The notes below the pieces were generated by a model. It did not search any database, had not been told where the DNA came from, and saw only the letters and a list, made by a program, of their open reading frames with translations. Source: Microvelia longipes (taxonomy: Eukaryota; Arthropoda; Insecta; Hemiptera; Veliidae). From it: DNA of 64,000 nucleotides. Shown one piece after another: positions 43,567-54,310 of the stretch; the first letter of the stretch is position 1, and every line of letters starts with the position of its first letter. Location: the NCBI GenBank assembly GCA_018340805.1, contig JACMZG010001911.1, positions 54,644,083 to 54,708,082 of the forward strand, written 5' to 3'. The translations under genes and the position numbers were made by a program.

Positions 43567-43845
43567 ATGGGTTGGTTATCTTGCGATGAGAATGAAGCCG
43601 AAAAAAATATCCTGAAAGTGATAAAAGAAATTTTAGAAATACAGACTGATATTAGCATTAAACAAATTCAATTACCAATAGCTTCTTATAAAAATGAAAC
43701 CATCACCACCTGTGGCATAAATAAGAAACCTAATAACCCAAAACCATTTAATGTAATTCTTATTAAGGAAGAGGGCGCTGTAACTATCTTTATCTTCTCC
43801 TTGTATTGTAAGTTCTACTTACAGTCTTGTTATCTCACACTGTAA
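43567..43845 (+). pseudogene. Possible retrotransposon-derived frame, 92 codons
   Basis: The frame begins MGWLSCDENEAEKNILKVIK, then has a segment GINKKPNNPKPFNVILIKEE. The pattern of an acidic, helix-like start followed by 'G.K..N.P.P..V' recalls the ORF1-type domain of some insect LINEs, but the similarity is loose. A stop lies two codons before the ATG and there are no splice sites of note. It may be a decayed retrotransposon piece or chance. Confidence 0.3.
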
Positions 43846-43847
43846 AT

Positions 43848-43878
43848 GTACTTTTACTCCTAGGGAGTAAAAGTGAAA
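43848..43878. repeat. Dyad of CTCCTAGGGAG type
   Basis: ACTTTTACTCC, then TAG, then GGAGTAAAAGT. Related to the cluster at 1640-1746. Confidence 0.75.
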
Positions 43879-44199
43879 GTGTTTCCAACTTGACAAAATT
43901 TTTTAGTAAAATTTTTAGGAATTTTAGGAAATTTTTAGGATTTTTTTCGGTGTTATGTTGGTACTACGGGTAGAATATACAATATACACACGCTAATGTT
44001 TAAATTACAAATATAGTATTACACATTATTCTATTGGCAGCTAACAATAAAATAATGTGAAGATAGTGGCTTTATTCTCTCTTCATCAGAGTAATTGACA
44101 TGGTAAGAATAAACTAAACTATAACACAATAACAATTAAGGAGCTGAAGAATATATTAATAGTTGTTACTATTAGTTCTTTAGTCGTAGATAAAATTGA

Positions 44200-44396
44200 A
44201 TATGCAAAAAGGGATGAAAGTTTTCAGCTCTCGTATTATCTCCCTCGGCAAGCCTCGGGAGCTAACTAGTTTATCTCCCTCGGCCTACCGGCCTCGTGAG
44301 CTAGTGAAGTTTCCTCCTTCGGCGCTGCCTTAGGACGAAACTTTAACTTGAGCTGTAAAACTTACTTTCATCCCTTGTTGCATAAATAACTATAAA
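44200..44396. repeat. Foldback with GC-rich inner hairpins
   Basis: Outer arms 'atgcaaaaagggatgaaag' ... 'cagctc' (44201-44228) and 'gagctgtaaaactta' ... 'ctttcatcccttgttgcat' (44352-44390) are complementary. Inside are three related segments with 'ctccctcggcaagcctcggg', 'ctccctcggcctaccggcct' and 'ctccttcggcgctgccttag', each able to form a small hairpin. The CG-rich core contrasts with the AT-rich flanks. Confidence 0.8.
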
Positions 44397-45742
44397 TAGC
44401 TGTTTTAAACTAAAAGAGTCTAAACTAAGTATTCAGCGAAATTTCTTTCCTGTTACTCATCAACGCATATCAAAACTTGTAAAAATTAATAAACTAATGA
44501 ACTAAGGAAATCCTAGGATAAAAACAGTCGTTGCAAGAGACTATTTATTAATAAATGGAGAGAAGTGTTCCGGGGAGGATAAATTCTGTCATAAAAAAAT
44601 CGTTTATTATCAGAATAAGGAAGGGCTTCATCGTTAATTCGAAGATGCTTTAAAATTATTGCACCAATAAACACAGCTTAATTGATCAAATATTATGCCT
44701 TGTTAATGGAAGAAAATACAACATAGATAATAATTATTAGGTAAATGGATTTTTAATTAATTAAATTAATGACTTAACTATTATAGTTTTCTTCACAAAT
44801 CTACAAATTAGCGATGATCATATAACCCAACACTGTGATCTTCAGGCGATTAAAAATAAACTTAAACACTACATTAACAACATATTAAAAATTATACACA
44901 CAACATAAAAATCATAAAGTTTAAAAAAAATGTAAAAACATAAAAATGTTTTTCATGGACATGGTTAACCTGTTAGTTGAAACCTTCTAGTTTGTTTTTA
45001 TTTATTTCTTGACGAAGTTGATTTTTATTAACTTAATTCTGTGGTATTTAATTCTAGTCTTTTTATGTTGCTTTGTTTCCTAAGATACTACGATATCGAG
45101 AGTTTTTTAAGGAAGCAAAATAAAATTTAGATCTAAGGAGTGGAAAACACATTATCTAGTATCTTTTATAGAATTTATCAATAAAAACACCAAAATCATT
45201 TACAGCCTCAATCAGTAAAAAAACTGAAACTTGAAGGCAAACAGAGGTTATAAAGTAGGGTAAAGATTGATGAGATTACTTGAACCGAATAAAATACATT
45301 CACCTTACTTTCCGAGGAATTTTCTTGACTTTTTCTTTATTATGGAAAGTTTTTCGGAAATTCACCTCAAGATGGTATACAAAATTTTCTATCTGGTGTA
45401 GAGATATGTCAAACATTGATAAATGATAGTTCCTATTTAAGAAAATAGAGATATGTAAAGGAAAGATAATATCTTTATAGGTAGATTATTTTGTTTTATA
45501 AAAATAAAGATAGATATTTATTGCTAACATGTGATGGTCCAAGCAGAATAGCAACAATAGCCCAGTTAAATAACATTCTAGTAGTGAATTTTTTCAAAGA
45601 AAGTTTGCTAAAATAAGTCAGTAGCCTATCTGTTAAATTTATCATCGGATACAGGGTACCAAAGTAAATATTAATCCCAACAAAAACACATGCGTGTAAA
45701 AAAGAGTCAAGTCTATGATGACTAAATACTAAATGGGTAAAT
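44397..45742. other. No gene recognised
   Basis: AT-rich. 'atcggatacagggtaccaaa' near 45644 may be a family B right tip. The minus-strand frame 45496-45771 enters the next transposon and has no domain. Confidence 0.4.
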
Positions 45743-46214
45743 CTTCGGTATACGGTGCACCCTGTTATCAATACTATATATCGATATATTTTTAGTTACG
45801 CGACACGTAAACGAAAACTGAGCACTTAAAAGATAAGCAGCGTCGTAAAATTATTAATTATAATTAAAACATTAAAAAAACCATACAACAAATAAATGAA
45901 AACATTAACAACAAAAATATAATAAAAAACCTGAAAATAACAAACACAAAAATACGTAAAAAATACGCGTAACATAAAATTAGATGTGGTGTATCATCGA
46001 TTATTCTTATAAAAACATTGTTAAAACATTATAAAAACATAAAAAAATATGAAAATAGTTATAATCCATTTTACAACAAATAAAAAAAACATTTAAAAAA
46101 ATAATAAAATAATAATAAAAGAAAAGGCATATATCGATTATTCCTACGTCACATCTCTAAACTAAAAATATATCGATACATAGTATTGATAACAGGGTGC
46201 ACCGTATACCGAAG
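45743..46214. mobile_element. MITE with ~55-bp terminal inverted repeats
   Basis: Starts CTTCGGTATACGGTGCACCC, then 'tgttatcaatactatatatc', and ends with the complement ('gtattgataacagggtgcac', 'cgtataccgaag'). The interior is A-rich on the + strand and carries a shared 'atcatcgattattctta/atatcgattattcctac' pair near 45997 and 46136. No clear flanking duplication, so the superfamily is open. No frame. Confidence 0.85.
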
Positions 46215-46900
46215 TTCAGCCCAAATGTTCGTTATGTATAATAATAGTGCATAAATAAACCAAACATTTTTATAAAAATACACATAAACTAAACAGTAAA
46301 AACCAAATTTTTAGAAGTAGAAAGTTATATTTATAAAAAATTGGTAAAATTTGTAGAGTGTATATAAAATAGAACTAATAAAGATGTTTATCAGAAAAAT
46401 AATTCTAAATAATAACTTAAATCTAAATGAAGATAAATATTTTCTTAGGAATATTTGTTGATGTAGGTTGGCCATTCTACAAAATCAACATGATATGCAA
46501 TTATTCGTTTCTGTTTTGTGTTCTGCTTAGTATTTTAATTAGGAAAAAAGTATTTTTAGTATTTTAAATATTTTTAAAAACATAAATTATTCTTTTCTTA
46601 TATTGTGTGCGTTAATTTACAATTATGACTGCTCTGACCAACCAATTAGTGTTTTTATTATTCGAGGCAAATGCGGCAAGGAACGATCATAAGCAGTGTT
46701 TATTATTGTGAACCGCGACTTAGCTGAAGAATAAGTTTATTTCATCAATAAAGTTTCGACAACAGACAGCATAATGCTTCTAAATCAATATTTTGATTAA
46801 ATATAAGGAAAAGGTATGTAAATTAATAATAAAAAATCATATGTTTATTAAATAACCAAAGAAATTGAGGGCAATAATTATTATTAAAATAACCTGACTT
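46215..46900. other. No feature recognised
   Basis: AT-rich DNA. Confidence 0.4.
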
Positions 46901-47100
46901 TGGACACCGGGTTCATCTCCGATAAGTGTCAACACAGCACTATCAGGATTCAACCTACAAATTATCGGTGTCGATATCAGTGTTCAACACCGGGTTGAAC
47001 CCCCGTTTTCATGGAGTAAACTCGGATTCGAGGATTCCGCACCTGGTGTTGAATATTTTTAACCTCGTCTACACGTTTACCGTGTAGACGAGGTAAATAT
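46901..47100. repeat. CACCGGGTT repeats and a 13-bp hairpin
   Basis: 'gacaccgggttcatctccga', 'ttatcggtgtcgatatcagt', 'gttcaacaccgggttgaacc' share words in both orientations. The segment ends in a perfect hairpin CCTCGTCTACACG-TTTAC-CGTGTAGACGAGG (47063-47093). It is more GC-rich than its surroundings and probably a small unclassified element. Confidence 0.7.
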
Positions 47101-47134
47101 TACTTACAAATATTATATAATATTGGGTATTAAC

Positions 47135-47437
47135 ATAGAGATATATACTAGAGGGCATAGCCTATCTCAATACATTGAAAGGCCTGAAACTCTCAGGGGC
47201 TCTGTGTAACCTCATTGAAACCTCTTTCAAGAGTGAGTTAAGACAATAATAAATCTATTGTTTTCGGCTTCCTATACCTTGTTTGTGTTTTGATTTGTAT
47301 TTTTAACGTACTACTATATAAGGTATTGTAATTTTGTACTGATTATTTGATTACATTATAAGCGAAGGTGGTCAGGTTATTTTGCCAGTGTTTCAAAATT
47401 CAACCAATAGGGCCCCTCTAGTAATAATATCTCTATG
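47135..47437 (+). mobile_element. hAT-type MITE, intact copy
   Basis: Exact 8-bp duplication GGTATTAA at 47127-47134 and 47438-47445. Starts CATAGAGATATATACTAGAG and ends 'ctagtaataatatctctatg'. It is among the least decayed copies here. Confidence 0.94.
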
Positions 47438-47683
47438 GGTATTAAACACTTGAATAAAATATAATTTTAAATAAAATATTGGCAACAATGATATATTTGG
47501 CTTGTTTTAATTTTTTGACCAGATTTTAATGAATCGTCAGATGATTTGAATTATTTTATCTTATTTTATAAGTGTTGATTTATTATGTTCAAATAAATTC
47601 ACAAATCTAAAACGTTGTAAACCGTCAATAAAGTAATCTAATTTTACTGCAAAATATAATAAATCAAAATAACAGTGAAGAAA

Positions 47684-47740
47684 ATGAACATAGAAACTGT
47701 TTTGATTGAAGGATTACTGGACCAAAGTCCACCTGACATT
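47684..47740 (+). CDS. Possible first coding exon, 19 codons
   Basis: AGAAAATGA is a reasonable start context. The peptide MNIETVLIEGLLDQSPPDI is acidic and of ordinary codon use, and the next bases, GTGAGT, are a strong donor in phase 0. An in-frame stop lies nine codons upstream of the ATG. I recognise no family. A chance ATG followed by a chance donor is quite possible, so this is only a candidate. Confidence 0.3.
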
Positions 47741-48904
47741 GTGAGTGTCCCAACATCTTCCAAAGCAGTCTTTATTACCTTCTAAATCTTGTAGCAAGTA
47801 TTTAAAATCAATTTTCTTCTCATAAATTTATTTAACGTATTGTTTTTTAAACGTAATATATTTATTTATTGGAATCTCAATCTGTTGACGTCAACAATTA
47901 AACTTTAACAACATTTTAAAGAATAATAATCTTTTGTTTTTTTCCTGTCGCAAGTGGATAAATTGTATATGATACTTCATAGTAAATGAAATAATCTAGA
48001 CTCGTGCTAGTCATTACCTGCATCGCCTCTGCCTCAGCAGGAAATTCGCCTTTTGCCTTCCCCAGATTCACCTCATCTGTCAATGGCTTATAACCAGGCT
48101 TGGCAGGTAATTTCCATTGGCTGCCCTCGCTTTCGGCTTGGGACTAATTTCTATATTTTGATTGCAAAATTCTATTTTGCTGCCTCGGACCATAACAGTA
48201 TAACATTGCGTTGCGAGATAGCGAAAGACTGTAAGTAGAACTTTCAAGCATAGTAGGGTAGATAAAATAAATAGAGTAATTAAATGGTCTAATATAATAT
48301 CCTAGAGTATAAATTATGTTTATTTAAAAAATCTATATAAACCAATCATATAAATGAATATAAAGAGGAAACATTTTAAATTAACGTAATGACTTTAATC
48401 AAGGTAATAGATTTTGCAAAAAAATGATAAATATATGAAATGGAGGGTAAAATTGGTTTTCATCATCTTAAGGTTTTTCAAGGGTTTCTCATTTCCCGTT
48501 TTATCAATAAGAAAAATTTTGAAAAGGTAAAATTAATGATAATATTAGACGGGATATTCAAGAGAATTCAAGGAAAATATCAACAGAGCAATATAATAAA
48601 ATTTAGCTAAAAGAAACAAGATATTAGTTCACAAAGCTACAAAGAATCAACAGTAAACAGACTCAACACGTCTCGTTTACACGAAACAATTTTATGTTGT
48701 CTTCATCAGTGTCTTCATGTATATATTCTTTATCAGTGAGTCCCTTCATTCAAAAAATCCACCCCCTACCATGACCCCATCCTCATAAGCTCATTCACCC
48801 TCAATAATTCTCTAATAATATGATAATTATAAGATTTTAATCTATAATCGCTGTTGTATTACTGCTAGAGTTTGCAGAATGTGAATCTAAATACATTTAG
48901 ATAG
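47741..48904. other. No firm feature
   Basis: 48000-48240 is less AT-rich and holds a 61-codon frame (48053-48238). A 'cttccccag' acceptor and a 'cttggcag|gtaatt' donor could bound a tiny exon at about 48065-48103, but nothing recognisable is encoded. Confidence 0.35.
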
Positions 48905-48990
48905 ATTTAGATAGCAGTAGCCGCTACGCGGTGTCAGCCCCCCTCCGGCCGCTTCTCACTCCGGGATCCTTTCTGTGTCTTTGTGGCCAC
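48905..48990 (+). mobile_element. Family E head fragment
   Basis: 'agcagtagccgctacgcggt', 'gtcagcccccctccggccgc' and 'tttgtggccacactgttgtt' match the GC-rich head at 53480-53570. Confidence 0.6.
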
Positions 48991-49046
48991 ACTGTTGTTG
49001 TTTTTAATTAACTGTTGCTTTATTATTTTTTGTTACATGACTTTAC

Positions 49047-49759
49047 CTCACAGGACCGCGGAGCTGGTCTGTGAGGCGAGGCGAGGAAAATTTGCTAGAT
49101 ACATGGCGAGATGCCACGTAACAATTACTACGTACACACAGCGTATTAAACAGGCGATCGTATTGCATACGTATGCAATACGGTCAACTAACTTCAAAGT
49201 TCTTACAGCGTATTTGTTTAATCGATCGAGTGAGATTACGTGATAACTGATCCCACCAAAACATGGCGTCTTTTATAGTGTAGGTTCACTTTTGGTTATA
49301 AGGAAGTTTAAAACAAAAAAATAATTTAATTAAATTGTGATTTCTTTGCATAATAATAAAGTTACACTAAAAAAATAATACTCCAAAAGTTATTTGATCA
49401 AAAACGGTAATATAGAAGTGAAATAAAAGTTCGACGAGAAGGTTATCTGTTAAATACGATCGTCTATAAAGGTACACACACAAAAAGACAGCGTATCGGG
49501 AGATCCATTAAGATTGCATCTCCCTAGTTCTAGCGTATGTGATCGGATCCTATCCGCATGGTTCATACAGCCAATATTACCGTATTGAGAGATCGTATTC
49601 TATACGATCCGCGGATCTAGAAGTGTGTGTGATTGTACTAAATAAATACTAACAAAAAATAGCGAGGCGATGAAAATTCCCAAAATATATGGCATTTTGC
49701 AATGTATCCTACGAATTTTCATCGCCTCGCCTAACAGACCAGCTCTGCGGGGCTGTGAG
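49047..49759. mobile_element. 713-bp non-autonomous element with CTCACAG ends
   Basis: Left 'ctcacaggaccgcggagctg' + 'gtctgtgaggcgaggcga'; right, on the other strand, 'ctcacagccccgcagagctg' + 'gtctgttaggcgaggcga'. The similarity continues for about 70 bp. The interior has several 'gatcgtat/atacgatc' words and a perfect 24-bp palindrome (CGTATTGCATAC and complement, 49159-49182), probably subterminal binding repeats. No frame. Target duplication unresolved; superfamily unknown. Confidence 0.82.
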
Positions 49760-50127
49760 ATTCACTACTGCCCCGTCGGGGCCATATAAAGTTCTTCAAG
49801 TAGCATTTAGTAAAGGCATTTAGATCAAATTATTAGTTAACCTGAATTGCATACTTCCCTTCATCTATTAAGAGATGAGACCCTACTCTATAGGGTCTTA
49901 CATGTTTAAGGTTTTGGGCTGGTAAAAAAGGTCATTAAGTATTCTGCATTTTACTAAATGCACCATCGAACACATACAAATCTCTCGCTCTAAAATTACA
50001 TATGCCTGATTTTATGTCCAAGGAAAGTGTAATAAAAACCGTCTTTTTACTCAAAAGTGGTGACGTCATAGTGAAGTTATTTATTCGCCAAGACTACTTC
50101 GAGGTACTTCCGCTTTTTCGGGCCTGC
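49760..50127. other. No feature recognised
   Basis: Starts with 'gccccgtcggggccatataa', a family E-like GC patch or flank. The rest is AT-rich. Confidence 0.4.
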
Positions 50128-50138
50128 TTAGATCGCCT

Positions 50139-50406
50139 CCGTGACCGAAATCGTTTAAACGTTAATCTTTACTCTGACTTTTGACACCACGGAGGACTGG
50201 AGTTCGCATCCCAGGTTACGCTCTCAGTTTATACGAGATTATTGTTAAAATAAATTAGATTATTTTATTATTATAGATTATTTATTCGCCACCTTTAGAT
50301 TACGCTTTGAGCGTAACGGTGTCCTCTACCACCTGAGGTTGTTCCCGCATGGGTTATCCCAGATGATCCGCAAGGCTTTAAACGGGCATTATTATTATTA
50401 TTATTA
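50139..50406 (+). mobile_element. tRNA-derived SINE, copy 2, with target duplication
   Basis: Same family as 22620: 'ttttgacaccacggaggact', 'ggagttcgcatcccaggtta', 'cgctctcagtttatacgaga', 'cgcatgggttatcccagatg' and 'aaacgggcattattattatt'. Flanked by TTAGATCGCCT at 50128-50138 and 50407-50417. Its head is diverged, so promoter box A is probably damaged. A 60-codon frame overlapping it is a shadow. Confidence 0.88.
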
Positions 50407-50417
50407 TTAGATCGCCT

Positions 50418-50904
50418 AGATAGTTATGTGGAAGCCATTTTTGTCCGATTTTTTAAGATTAATTATAATTTGTCTAATTTGTTTCCTAAATATTTAAACT
50501 TTAACATTATCGTTGTTTTTAATCTAACAACCAAACAAGTCAATTAGACTAATTGCAAATCTTGTAAATCTGATAACTGATATTTAGCGGAGTTGATTAC
50601 AGAGAGAATTTGGTTAGAAATTTAATGAGAGATCTTGTTACCGCCTCTGTTCGAAGGATGTTTCTCGGATAATTTCAAATCTTGTAATTTACTTTGTTAT
50701 TGGAGCTCAGTTACCAAATATCATCGCTTCTTTCGTTATCGTTTAGGATGTAGAATAAAATAAACATTAAATCATTTATTAATGAGTAAATAAATTTATT
50801 TACGTTGCATAAATTTACAATTAACAATTTGACTTATATGTTATATGATATAATATGAAACTAATTAAATAAAATAGAGGGAAAAATGGTTTTATAAAAT
50901 TATA
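50418..50904. other. No feature recognised
   Basis: AT-rich DNA. Confidence 0.4.
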
Positions 50905-50995
50905 ATTTAGCACGCATGTGTATGTATAAGACTGACATAAGTGCTAAGTTTTATCTTTTTATCAGTATTAGTTAATTTTTTATGAAATGCGTTTA
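50905..50995 (+). mobile_element. Family B internal fragment
   Basis: 'cacgcatgtgtatgtataag', 'actgacataagtgctaagtt' and 'atcagtattagttaattttt' match the centre of complete copies. Confidence 0.65.
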
Positions 50996-51004
50996 TTAAA
51001 GCAG

Positions 51005-51245
51005 TAGTAGTTGTAGATGAATTCATTAGGAGTAGCACATAGTAAAGTTTTAGATATTAGCAGTTGGTTAAGCCATGAGTAGTTTTAGATGAATAAGTTA
51101 TAAGTAGTAGCAGACAGTAAAGTTATAAATAGTAGCAGATGGTTTAGTCATGAATAGTTGCAGATGGTTAAGACTTTTGTAGTAGCAGATAGTAAAGTCA
51201 TGTTTGCTTGTAGTAGAAAAAGTAATTGTTGTAAAGTAAGTCATG
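51005..51245. repeat. Degenerate ~30-bp tandem repeat
   Basis: Variants of 'gtagcagatagtaaagtcat' recur seven or eight times, at an uneven spacing of about 24-33 bp. Confidence 0.75.
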
Positions 51246-51974
51246 GATGTAGCAAATAGACCGTATATACTTTTAATAAGATCAGATCTGTTTCTTGTAA
51301 AAGTTAGTAAACTATTAGATTTACTTTACAAGCTTTAGTGTCCCCTATTACATAGGTCAAACCTTAAGTAGGATATCGAGGTCAATAAAATTCTCCAGAG
51401 ACAAGTTTAATAGTATTAAATTCAAGAGTGTATACTTCACTTAATTTTAGATACCTCTCATACTCCCTTGGGACTTTAAAGCCTGTCGACTCTATATCTC
51501 TCTGGTCTTTTTAGGCAATTTTACGGTTGAAAAACATAGCCCCTTCAAATAGATCGATTCTGGAGCCCCAAGGTTTTAACATCAAAATAAAGTCCGGCCT
51601 TATAGCTTAAAAAGTACCACCTCGTAAATCACTCTAGCAAGTATAATAAATATTACAGCATAAGTTTAGGAAATATTTACGTTCTGCTACTTCGTAAGAT
51701 TACTTGACGGGATAAAGGTATAAAGTAAAATTGTTTACTGTATACCCTTACATCCATGTGTCTTTTTTTAAATATTATTAATTAAAAATAAATCGAAAGA
51801 GCCAGCGTGTGGCAAATTGCTAGTCACAGTAAGATGCGATGAGACGGACAACATGTCCATCGCATTGTCTTATCCAGGTACGATACAGGACCCTTTTATT
51901 GTATAGGTTTTTTTTTGAAATTGTCGATGTCTTATTTGTCGACAATCATGTTAATAAACTGTGATCGTGTTAAT
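51246..51974. other. No feature recognised
   Basis: Includes less AT-rich DNA at 51330-51620. No exon boundaries stood out. Confidence 0.4.
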
Positions 51975-52235
51975 CGTGAAGACTTTGATCTTCTGAAGGT
52001 GTCCGCGTCAATGAAGGTGATAAATCCAACTTTTCGCTTGCAGTATGGAAAGCATCTTCCACGAAACTGAACTCATTGAACAGTTCAGTTCCGTAGACCA
52101 TTGTGAACTTATCCGTAAAGTAATTTCCTACATTCCTGAAGATGCTTCCAACTGTGAAAGCGAATCGTGGGATCTATCATATCTACACTGACGTAGTCAT
52201 CACTGAAAGACCTAAACCTCAACCTTAAAATCGTG
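51975..52235. mobile_element. Family H element with both inverted arms
   Basis: Left arm 51985-52055 ('gtgtccgcgtcaatgaaggt', 'tccaacttttcgcttgcagt', 'atggaaagcatcttcc'). Right arm 52131-52226 ('cctgaagatgcttccaactg', 'tgaaagcgaatcgtgggatc', 'gacgtagtcatcactgaaag'). A small palindrome CTGAAC/GTTCAG lies in the middle (52063-52085). Single arms occur at 33225 and 41805. The arms are only partly matched, so the two halves have aged separately. Confidence 0.8.
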
Positions 52236-53186
52236 ATAACAATTTGTCTTACTTTTACATCATTGGTTTGTCAGTATCTTTCAATTATTATTATTAGATA
52301 CAATAGATTAAGTTCGCTCGTGTGGGCTTGTTCATATCTATTTTCCTATTATTGAAAAGATAATATTTAATGAACGGATTAAGTTTTTCACTTGCGATCG
52401 CCTCTTTCCTTCAGCGCTACAAAGCGTTTTCTTCAATGCTGGTATCTCGACTATACAGTGGACTCAATAAAGCGTTCTCCTCTACAAATCGTATTTTGTC
52501 CATACATCGTCTCTCTACTATAAAACAATTTCAACTACACAGTGTTCTCTTCAATGCTGGGTATCTCGACAATACGTTACATTTTCTCGTTGCTTTCTTC
52601 ATTGCACAGCGTTTTTTTGAGCATGAATAATTTAACACAACTAGACGGTCGTCAAGTTTTTTTAAAATATGTATTGAACCACTTAAGCTAGGATAATGCA
52701 TTGAACCTAAACATTTTTATGCTAAGATAAGGTTAGTAATTTTTTGTGCGTTCGATAATCGATTCGATAGTCTCAGATGTTTCTATAATAATTATACCTA
52801 GTCTGCATAACATTATAAATCTATGTGAAAGTTAATTTTCGCAAGTTTGTCCATCGTAACGCACTATCTCTTCAGCCTCGCTTTTTGACCCTAGTGTAAT
52901 GATATTACTTTAGGGTCTGTTAAAGGTCGTTGCTTTAAAGAGTATAAGTTTGCTAATAAATTTAACTGGCAAAATTACCTAAAGACATGTTTCTATATTA
53001 TGGATCCGATATCACTATCTTTTAATAATTCAAAGCTTTATTAAATTAAGGTTTAAAGTATATTCGTTTTAAGTAAATAAAAATTACATATAAGTATTTG
53101 GACCTTAAAATGCCTGTTCAATCAGCTCCAGTTATTTAAATTCAAGCCGTTTGTCTTCAGTATATCATAAAAGCTAATATATTCTT
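52236..53186. other. Unassigned; one duplicated motif
   Basis: 'gttttcttcaatgctggtat' + 'ctcgactatacagtg' (52427-52461) recurs as 'gttctcttcaatgctgggta' + 'tctcgacaatacgtt' (52542-52577). An 86-codon frame (52370-52630) runs through it with no recognised domain. Confidence 0.45.
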
Positions 53187-53402
53187 AGATAACATTTTAC
53201 ATTTCTAATCCTAGGTAACAATTTACATTTCTAATCCTATGTAACAATTTAAATTTCTAATCCTAGGTAACAATTTAAATTTCTAATCCTAGGTAACAAT
53301 TTACATTTCTAATCCTAGGTATCAATTTACATTTCTAATTCTAGGTAACAATTTACATTTCAAATCTTACGTATCAGTTCACATTTCTATTCCTATAAAA
53401 CA
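53187..53402. repeat. 26-bp tandem array, about 8 units
   Basis: Unit 'aacaatttacatttctaatc' + 'ctaggt'. A single unit reappears at 53816-53842. Confidence 0.93.
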
Positions 53403-53469
53403 ATTAAGGAACGCAGCAGTGTTCCGCCCTGCCAAATCAAAAGGGAAAGTTAAAATACCCCGCTAAGTC

Positions 53470-53612
53470 TATAAAACAAGAGGCCTTTGGTCTTCCAGCC
53501 GCTACGCGGCATCGGTGCCGCGCCCCAGTCTCTGCACTTCCCTGTGGCCGCTTCGTTGCCTCATGGTTGTTTTCTTGTATCAGTTCGTCATATTACTGCT
53601 TAAAATTTGATT
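53470..53612 (+). mobile_element. Family E head copy
   Basis: 'aaacaagaggcctttggtct', 'ccgctacgcggcatcggtgc', 'ccctgtggccgcttcgttgc' and 'cagttcgtcatattactgct' match 38996-39130. It lacks the later part of that copy. Confidence 0.75.
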
Positions 53613-54239
53613 CACACTGGTAGCACACCGTCAAAAAAAATAAGCTGATAATTGTCTTTCTATTAAAACGAGGTTCTTTAGTCTTGCCAACTTTACAACG
53701 TAACTTTCAAGCACGAATGACCGTCTCCAAACAGAACCAACACGACTTTGCAGGACAAAAAAGTTGGTTTTTCAACTTTTTTTGGACCAAAGACTTGGCG
53801 AATTCTATTCCTACAAAACAATTTACATTTCTTATCCTACGTATCATTTTACATTCCTTGGTGTCCGTCGCCCTATTATTAACTTGTGGTGTCAATGCCA
53901 TCAGTAATGACGAATGATGGAACAGTTGCCTGATTTAGCACATTACATGTTATATATCTAAATGACTTTGCCATCTTATTGTATTGCCTTTGTCATTGTA
54001 TATTGTCTTATTATATTGCCTCACTTTACCATATTATATTGAGCCATCTAATACAAATTCGGGCAAAAACAAGGGCAAATAATAGACTATCGCCAATTTT
54101 GTCATATCTGACTAACCTGCCCAAAAAAAATTGTAGAGAATTATTTTGGCATTAAGTATAAACTTCGTACAATGAGGGAGGTGATTGTTCTCCAAATATA
54201 ATTTTATTTAAAAGTATTCTACATTTAAGGAATAATATC
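53613..54239. other. Unassigned, with a short shared repeat
   Basis: 'gccatcagtaatgacgaatg' + 'atggaacagttgcc' (53897-53931) recurs inside the SINE at 56181-56220. Opposite-strand frames at 53684-53917 are AT-rich shadows. Confidence 0.45.
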
Positions 54240-54310
54240 ACTTTAATTAAAATTAATTAAAAATTAAAAAATTTTTAATTGTTCCAATTAATTTTAATTA
54301 ATTTTTAAAG
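54240..54310. repeat. AT-only inverted repeat
   Basis: 'ctttaattaaaattaattaa' and its near complement 'ttaattaatttttaaag' flank a 'aaaaaattttt' centre. Confidence 0.75.

Noticed and set aside
47061..47095. Rho-independent bacterial terminator
   Set aside because: Strong hairpin but no T-run directly after it and a eukaryotic context.
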